Below, piece by piece: positions 41,688 through 46,929 of a DNA stretch of 46,929 nucleotides. Source of the stretch: Mycolicibacterium sp. Its GTDB lineage: Bacteria > Actinomycetota > Actinomycetes > Mycobacteriales > Mycobacteriaceae. Within the stretch, counting starts at the first letter, position 1. The number at the start of each line of letters is the position of its first letter. The stretch spans positions 1 through 46,929 of the forward strand of contig NZ_JAEMTA010000040.1 of the NCBI RefSeq assembly GCF_016462545.1. The letters are read 5' to 3'. Both the position numbers and the translations under genes were made by a program. Under the pieces are notes generated by a model that saw only the letters and a program-made list of their open reading frames with translations, was not told the origin of the DNA and did no database searches.

Positions 41688-42800
41688 TCACCTCAGCGGA
41701 TTGACCGCGAACTGAATCACCCGGTAGGGCGCGTTGTCGGCCTGCGGGGTCGTGTTCCACTGACTGACGAACACCCGTAACTCGTCGAGTGTCGATCCGG
41801 GTGAGAGATAACCGCCGTACGGCTGCGCCAGTCGGTTGTCCTCCGGAGGCGGCAGTTCGTTCACGTCGTCGGGCCACGCACCCGCGAACACCACGGTGGT
41901 CACGGGCGCGGTCCCGAGGCCGGTCGGCGCGTCGGCTACGCGCACCTCCATGTTGCCAGTGCTGGCATTGAAGTAGGACAGCACCGTCTTACCGTCGACC
42001 TGGCGGACGCTCATCTCCCCTACCCGGTCGCCCCACAGCGGCGTGGGCGCCTTGCCCCACACCCCGCCGCCCGACCACGCCTGCCAACTCGAGCGGTCCG
42101 TGAACGATTGCGGGGTAGCCCGATAGAGCTCGGCGGGGCTACTGCGGTCGAAGTTGGCTGCGACGACGTAGACCCACCCGCTCGGCGAGTCCGGCGTTGG
42201 GATCGGGTCGTAGTAACCGCTGATCTGCGACTGTCGACCGCCCGCGTACGACGCCGGCCGCTGCGACTTCGGCACCGTTGCCCAATTCCCTTGAAAGGGC
42301 GTCGCCTTCACCAGGCGGGACGTCGCCGGCACCAGGTTCGCGGTGGTGGTGACCAACATGTAGTTCTCGCGATTGATCGCGACGATGCCCGCGGGCAGCT
42401 GAGACGACCCGGGGGGCGTCGGATCGGCGAGCAGCGGCCGGTCGGTCCCGGTGACGCCGAAGTAGCGCACACCCGCCGGGTCGTCGACCGAGTCCATGTC
42501 GACGTGCAGGGCGACGGGCGAGAAGTGGGGCCCGAAGGCGACCCCCTGTCCGGCGAAGCTGTCCCCACACACCTGCAACAGTCCACTCGGGAACTCCATG
42601 AACTCGCACAAGTCCGTGGCGCCGATTCCGTAATCCCTTGTCGGCGTTCCTGTTCCAGCCACCGGACCGATGCGGACGACTTGCCCGGGCGCCAACGGAT
42701 GCAGCACGGGCTGCGGTACCGGCGCGGGCGGATCAGCCGCGGCGAGCGGCGTTGGGCAGACGCAGAGCAGCGCCGCGACCACCGCCCATGACCTTCGCAC
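41688..42800 (-). CDS. Secreted DUF4185-like protein
   Basis: A 370-residue exported protein with a signal peptide (MRRSWAVVAALLCVCPTPLAAA, cut near residue 22). The mature protein reads as a beta-propeller-like DUF4185 domain: RDYGIGATDLCEFMEFPSG, VCGDSFAGQGVAFG, SQISGYYDPIPTPDSPSGWVYVVAANF (in parts) and GYLSPGSTLDELRVFVSQWN. It corresponds by position to Rv3707c. The GTG start at 42800 follows the asd TAA with no gap, so it is co-transcribed with asd. A glycan-binding or hydrolase role is possible for this family but not shown here. Confidence 0.8.
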   Translation of the reverse strand: MRRSWAVVAALLCVCPTPLAAADPPAPVPQPVLHPLAPGQVVRIGPVAGTGTPTRDYGIGATDLCEFMEFPSGLLQVCGDSFAGQGVAFGPHFSPVALHVDMDSVDDPAGVRYFGVTGTDRPLLADPTPPGSSQLPAGIVAINRENYMLVTTTANLVPATSRLVKATPFQGNWATVPKSQRPASYAGGRQSQISGYYDPIPTPDSPSGWVYVVAANFDRSSPAELYRATPQSFTDRSSWQAWSGGGVWGKAPTPLWGDRVGEMSVRQVDGKTVLSYFNASTGNMEVRVADAPTGLGTAPVTTVVFAGAWPDDVNELPPPEDNRLAQPYGGYLSPGSTLDELRVFVSQWNTTPQADNAPYRVIQFAVNPLR

Positions 42801-43835
42801 TTACAGCTGGGCTGCGAGGAGCTCGGCGATCTGAATAGTGTTGAGTGCCGCGCCCTTTCGGAGATTATCTCCGGATATGAAGAGCGCCAGACCGCGCCCC
42901 TCGGGGACACCTGGATCGTGACGGATGCGCCCGACCAGCGAGTCGTCGGTCCCGGCGGCGGCCAACGGGGTCGGCACGTCCACCAGCGTCACCCCCGGGG
43001 CGGACGCCAGCAGCTCTCTGGCCCGATCCGGGGAAAGCGGTTGCGCGAACTCGACGTTGATCGAGAGCGAATGACCGGTGTAGACCGGCACCCGAACACA
43101 GGTACCGCTCACCAGGAGGTCGGGGATACCCAGGATCTTGCGACTCTCGAAGCGCAGCTTCTGGTCCTCGTCGGTCTCGCCGGAGCCATCGTCGACCAGG
43201 GAACCCGCCAGTGGCACCACGTTGAAGGCGATCGGGGCGACGTACTTGTTCGGGGCGGGGAACGTCAACGCCGACCCGTCGTGGACCAACTGCTCGCTGT
43301 CCTCGACCACCGCACGGGCCTGGCCGAACAGTTCCTCGACGCCGGCGAGTCCGCTCCCCGACACCGCCTGGTAGGTCGAGGCGATCATCCGCACCAGGCC
43401 CGCCTCGTCGTGCAGCACCTTGAGCACCGGCATCGCGGCCATCGTGGTGCAGTTGGGGTTGGCGATGATGCCCTTCGGACGAATCCCCGCGTCGCGGTCG
43501 AAATTGACCTCCGAGACCACCAGAGGGACGTCGGGATCCTTGCGCCACGCCGAGGAGTTGTCGACGACGACCGCACCCGCGGCGGCGAACCGCGGCGCCT
43601 GAACCCGGGACATGGTGGCACCTGCCGAGAACAGCGCGATGTCGATGCCCGACGGGTCGGCCGTCTCGGCGTCCTCGACCTCGATCTGCTGGCCCCGGAA
43701 CTCGAGCTTCTTGCCCTGCGAACGTGCGGAGGCGAAGAATCGCACGCCCGTCGCGGGAAAGTCGCGCTCCTCCAACAACTTACGCATCACCTGGCCGACC
43801 TGGCCGGTGGCGCCGACCACCCCTACGCTGACCAT
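42801..43835 (-). CDS. asd: Aspartate-semialdehyde dehydrogenase
   Basis: A 344-residue NADPH-dependent enzyme that reduces beta-aspartyl phosphate to aspartate semialdehyde, for lysine/diaminopimelate, threonine and methionine. NADP motif GVVGATGQVGQVM (5-17), catalytic Cys129 in ANPNCTTM, and substrate-binding STYQAVSGSGLAGV are present. It corresponds to Rv3708c. It lies 64 bases after ask, the enzyme for the preceding step, and is followed directly by the DUF4185 gene. Confidence 0.98.
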   Translation of the reverse strand: MVSVGVVGATGQVGQVMRKLLEERDFPATGVRFFASARSQGKKLEFRGQQIEVEDAETADPSGIDIALFSAGATMSRVQAPRFAAAGAVVVDNSSAWRKDPDVPLVVSEVNFDRDAGIRPKGIIANPNCTTMAAMPVLKVLHDEAGLVRMIASTYQAVSGSGLAGVEELFGQARAVVEDSEQLVHDGSALTFPAPNKYVAPIAFNVVPLAGSLVDDGSGETDEDQKLRFESRKILGIPDLLVSGTCVRVPVYTGHSLSINVEFAQPLSPDRARELLASAPGVTLVDVPTPLAAAGTDDSLVGRIRHDPGVPEGRGLALFISGDNLRKGAALNTIQIAELLAAQL

Positions 43836-43843
43836 CTATCCAT

Positions 43844-43893
43844 CCCGTCGCTTCGCTCGCCCCATCGAAATCCCCCGTCGCTTCGCTCGCCCC
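43844..43893. repeat. Two 20-base direct repeats between ask and asd
   Basis: On the minus strand GGGGCGAGCGAAGCGACGGG occurs twice (43863-43844 and 43893-43874), ten bases apart, filling most of the 64-base gap. Each copy contains CGAGCGAAGCGACG, a purine-rich G/A-bearing motif that cannot form a long hairpin alone. Confidence 0.75.
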
Positions 43894-43899
43894 GGCATC

Positions 43900-45165
<1,266 letters not shown>

Positions 45166-45196
45166 GATTCGCCCTTCCGTTCTGGGAGTCCCATAA

Positions 45197-45202
45197 AGGA
45201 TA
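45197..45202 (-). promoter_or_regulatory. Putative ask -10 box
   Basis: TATCCT on the minus strand (45202-45197), 31 bases before the ask GTG, within a locally A/T-richer segment. No -35 is evident. Confidence 0.35.
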
Positions 45203-45252
45203 AGGGGTCTGCGCACCCGGTTTTCCACTCCCGCCCGGCGCTGGCGTGCGAC

Positions 45253-45269
45253 TACCGTTCGTCGATGTG
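45253..45269 (+). promoter_or_regulatory. Putative -10 box, leaderless GTG
   Basis: TACCGT (45253-45258) is followed by eight bases and the GTG at 45267 of the nitroreductase gene, which lacks a ribosome site. Confidence 0.4.
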
Positions 45270-45902
45270 ACAGACCGGCACGCCGACACCCGCGTTCCCA
45301 TCCACGAGCCGATCGCCGCACGCTGGAGCCCCCGAGCGTTCGACGCGCACGCGGTCCTCACCGCAGATCAGGTGACGGCGGTGCTGGAGGCAGCCCGATG
45401 GGCGGCCACGTGGGGGCATCGACAGCCCGTGCGGTTCGTCGTCGGTCTGCGCGGCGACGAGACGTTCGGCGCGCTCGCGGCGACGCTGAAACGCGGCAAC
45501 TCCTACGCGCATGCCGCGAGCGCCCTGATCCTGGTCTGTGCCGACGAGGGTCCCGACGAGAAGACGGCACTGTATGCGGGCGTCGACGCGGGAGCGGCGC
45601 TGGCCAACGCGAGCATCGAAGCCGTGGCACGGGGTCTGGTCGCGCATCCGATGGCGGGCTTCGACGCCGCGGCCGCACGGACCGCGTTCGGCATTCCGGA
45701 GCAGGTCAGACCGTTCGCGGTGCTGGCCGTCGGGACGCTGGGGGACTATGCGGCGGCTGACGCGGCGATCGTCGAGCGGGATTCGCAGTCCCGCGCCCGC
45801 CTGCCACTCGAGGACGTCGCGTTCGCAGGCCGTTGGGGATCGGCGTTCACTCTGGACACGTCTTCGCCAGTTGACCGACCTGGGCTTCGAACTGATCGTT
45901 GA
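45267..45902 (+). CDS. Nitroreductase-family FMN protein
   Basis: A 211-residue flavoprotein of the nitroreductase superfamily. The FMN phosphate region is ARWSPRAFDAHAVLTADQVTAVLEAARWAATWGH (seen in parts: RWSPRAF, then LEAARWAATWGHRQPVRFVV), and the C-terminal part has VDAGAALANASIEAVARGL and HPMAGFDAAAARTAFGIP, all typical. NAD(P)H-dependent reduction of nitro, quinone or flavin-like substrates is expected. GTG at 45267 is used because of the leaderless box; a GTG at 45246 is also in frame. It diverges from ask and its 3' end overlaps the convergent membrane-anchored gene by 56 bases. Confidence 0.83.
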   Translation: MTDRHADTRVPIHEPIAARWSPRAFDAHAVLTADQVTAVLEAARWAATWGHRQPVRFVVGLRGDETFGALAATLKRGNSYAHAASALILVCADEGPDEKTALYAGVDAGAALANASIEAVARGLVAHPMAGFDAAAARTAFGIPEQVRPFAVLAVGTLGDYAAADAAIVERDSQSRARLPLEDVAFAGRWGSAFTLDTSSPVDRPGLRTDR

Positions 45903-46314
45903 ACGCGGTGACCACCATCGCCACCGCCGGTGTCGCCGCACCGGGTGCGGTGCGCGCGCTCTGAGCGTCGAAGTCGAGGCGGGCCCGGACCAGTCGCTCG
46001 GCGGTGTCCGCCATGTCGCTCGCCTGCGTGGACAGTTCGGGGGCGGTGACCTTCGCGGCCCGGTCGGTCAGCCCGTCCACCCAGGCCCGATAGTCGAGTT
46101 CGCTGGGGTCGGTCGCCGCCTCGTATGACCCGGGTTCGGGAACGTGGGTCTTGGCATTCAGCTTGTCGATCTCGGTCCTGTTGAACGACAACAGTTCTCG
46201 CACCGGCGCGCAATCTGCGGAGGAGGGACCGCGGAAGAACAGCCACCAGACACCGGTTCCCACGAGGATGGCCGTCAACGTCACCACCGTCGTCAGTGGC
46301 CTCACTCGTTTCAC
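45847..46314 (-). CDS. Membrane-anchored hypothetical protein
   Basis: A ~155-residue protein with an N-terminal signal-anchor (VVTLTAILVGTGVWWLFF) and an extracytoplasmic helical domain with two cysteines (SSADCAPVRELL near the anchor and KTCPE at the C-terminus) that could pair. It resembles small exported mycobacterial proteins of unknown function found near leuA. GTG at 46314 or 46305 may start it; a far longer open frame upstream runs antisense into leuA and is not real. It overlaps the nitroreductase 3' end. Confidence 0.65.
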   Translation of the reverse strand: MKRVRPLTTVVTLTAILVGTGVWWLFFRGPSSADCAPVRELLSFNRTEIDKLNAKTHVPEPGSYEAATDPSELDYRAWVDGLTDRAAKVTAPELSTQASDMADTAERLVRARLDFDAQSARTAPGAATPAVAMVVTAFNDQFEAQVGQLAKTCPE

Positions 46315-46418
46315 GCCTCGATGCTGACACAGCCGTTGGTCGGCCAGCGCGTTGGTGCTTACTGCGAGACCTACCCGCCCTTCCAGCATCCGGTCGCCTT
46401 CCCGGATTCGCAGGTCTG

Positions 46419-46434
46419 ACCCCGGCGGGGTTTT
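46419..46434 (+). terminator. Short hairpin plus T-run upstream of leu promoter
   Basis: ACCCC-GGC-GGGGT followed by TTT. The stem is only five pairs. It may block read-through into the leuA leader; its T-run overlaps the -35 box. Confidence 0.35.
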
Positions 46435-46460
46435 GGACCTCCGCTCTCGCGGAGTATGGT
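46433..46460 (+). promoter_or_regulatory. leuA leader promoter
   Basis: TTGGAC (46433-46438), a 16-base spacer, and TATGGT (46455-46460). Seven bases later the GTG of the leader peptide begins, so the leader is probably leaderless. Confidence 0.6.
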
Positions 46461-46467
46461 GAGCGAC

Positions 46468-46509
46468 GTGCAGCGGACGCTCCTCCTCGGACGCCGCGAC
46501 GGGGTCTGA
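46468..46509 (+). CDS. leuL: Leucine leader peptide
   Basis: A 13-codon frame GTG...TGA encoding MQRTLLLGRRDGV, with three consecutive CTC leucine codons. It lies directly downstream of a good promoter and 76 bases before leuA. Consecutive codons for the pathway's end product are the mark of an attenuation leader peptide: when Leu-tRNA is scarce the ribosome stalls on them and changes the folding of the downstream RNA. Leucine attenuators before leuA have been predicted in actinobacteria. Confidence 0.7.
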   Translation: MQRTLLLGRRDGV

Positions 46510-46568
46510 ACCAGACTGGCTTCCCGTCGCGGGTGGTCTTGATGCGCCGGTCTGAATCTCTTCCAGAC
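46504..46568 (+). promoter_or_regulatory. Attenuator: mutually exclusive GTCTG/CAGAC hairpins
   Basis: Four short segments alternate: GTCTG (46504-46508), CAGAC (46512-46516), GTCTG (46550-46554), CAGAC (46564-46568). They can pair 1:2 and 3:4, or 2:3. Next to segment 3, CCGG (46547-46550) can pair with CCGG (46574-46577) in the leuA ribosome site, so the 3:4 state could block translation. A ribosome stalled on the Leu codons would be expected to free segment 2. Confidence 0.5.
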
Positions 46569-46585
46569 GAAACCCGGAGCCCACT

Positions 46586-46929
46586 GTGAACAACCCCCAC
46601 CCCCATTCGATCGACTCGTATACGTCGGCGCGCACCATCAACACCCCGTCCGGCGCGCGCAACCCCGGCCAGTCCTCCTGGAACACCCAGCGCGGCACGT
46701 CGATGCCCGTCAGCCGATACCGACCATTCGCCACTGAAGTAGAACCCGTCACGCTGGCCGACCGCACCTGGCCGGACAAGGTGGTCGACACCGCGCCCAT
46801 GTGGTGTGCGGTCGATCTGCGCGACGGCAACCAGGCGCTCATCGACCCGATGAGTCCCGAACGCAAACGCCGCATGTTCGACCTGCTGGTCCGAATGGGC
46901 TACAAGGAGATCGAGGTCGGCTTCCCGTC
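46586..46929 (+). CDS. leuA: 2-isopropylmalate synthase, 5' part
   Basis: The first ~114 residues of LeuA, which condenses acetyl-CoA and 2-ketoisovalerate in the first committed step of leucine synthesis; the gene runs off the window end. After a ~50-residue mycobacterial N-terminal extension (MNNPHPHSIDSYTSARTINT), the catalytic domain begins with APMWCAVDLRDGNQALIDPM, where the Asp and Arg of LRDGNQ are metal/substrate ligands. GTG at 46586 has CGGAG upstream. It corresponds to Rv3710 and is controlled by the attenuator just upstream. Confidence 0.96.
   Translation, partial: MNNPHPHSIDSYTSARTINTPSGARNPGQSSWNTQRGTSMPVSRYRPFATEVEPVTLADRTWPDKVVDTAPMWCAVDLRDGNQALIDPMSPERKRRMFDLLVRMGYKEIEVGFP

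Noticed and set aside
46321..46419. 32-codon plus-strand frame (MLTQPLVGQRVG...) before the leuA leader
   Set aside because: No ribosome site or -10 box; it is the end of a longer antisense frame. The hairpin after it gives only weak support.

Overview
The window is GC-rich actinobacterial DNA. It suggests a fast-growing mycobacterium (Mycolicibacterium type): the right half carries the mycobacterial order leuA / ask-asd / DUF4185 protein ... egtA-egtB-egtC-egtD-egtE (the Rv3710-Rv3700c neighbourhood of M. tuberculosis), and next to egtE lies an NDMA-type methanol dehydrogenase locus (mno) with mycofactocin-linked genes. Assignments come from reading the translations; no database search was run.

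Layout. (1) 76-1657: CPA2 antiporter coupled to a ParB-fold protein, diverging from a SEC-C motif protein (1780-2250). (2) 2262-13047, all minus strand: a compact accessory cluster. In transcription order it holds a second CPA2 antiporter, a halogenase-fold FAD enzyme, a 20-codon small ORF coupled by ATGA to a single-module reducing type I PKS (KS-AT-DH-KR-ACP, no ER or TE), and a DrrAB-like ABC exporter. This is the best candidate for an undescribed system: a small polyketide pathway with its own tailoring enzyme and export. (3) 13278-15753: NCS1 nucleobase/hydantoin-type permease and a PadR regulator with a long Gly/Phe-rich N-terminus; both upstream regions contain the palindrome core GATATATC. 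(4) 15811-20636: a co-directional run of aldo/keto reductase, methyltransferase, photolyase-like FAD protein, DUF2256 protein, GCS2-family ligase and lipoprotein.

(5) 20649-30271: a mycofactocin/alcohol-oxidation island. A paralogue of MftD diverges from a probable MftM glycan methyltransferase. Facing them is a minus-strand series: methanol dehydrogenase mno, MoxR ATPase, VWA protein, a second iron-type alcohol dehydrogenase, sensor kinase mnoS and response regulator mnoR. The MoxR and VWA partners both carry histidine clusters, suggesting metal loading of the dehydrogenases. (6) 30449-35760: the complete ergothioneine operon egtABCDE with every junction overlapping. (7) 35876-39861: sensor-domain secreted protein, Ohr, lipoprotein, catalase and a Gly/Pro-rich membrane protein, which looks like a redox-stress neighbourhood. 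(8) 39862-46929: an almost gene-free 0.4 kb, a PAS-PAS-GGDEF cyclase, a secreted DUF4185 protein, asd, ask (with internal beta start), a nitroreductase, a membrane-anchored protein, and the 5' end of leuA behind a leader peptide with three Leu codons and mutually exclusive hairpins.

Several starts sit 6-8 bases after a TANNNT hexamer, as expected for mycobacterial leaderless transcripts. I saw no tRNA, rRNA, CRISPR array, transposase or integrase.
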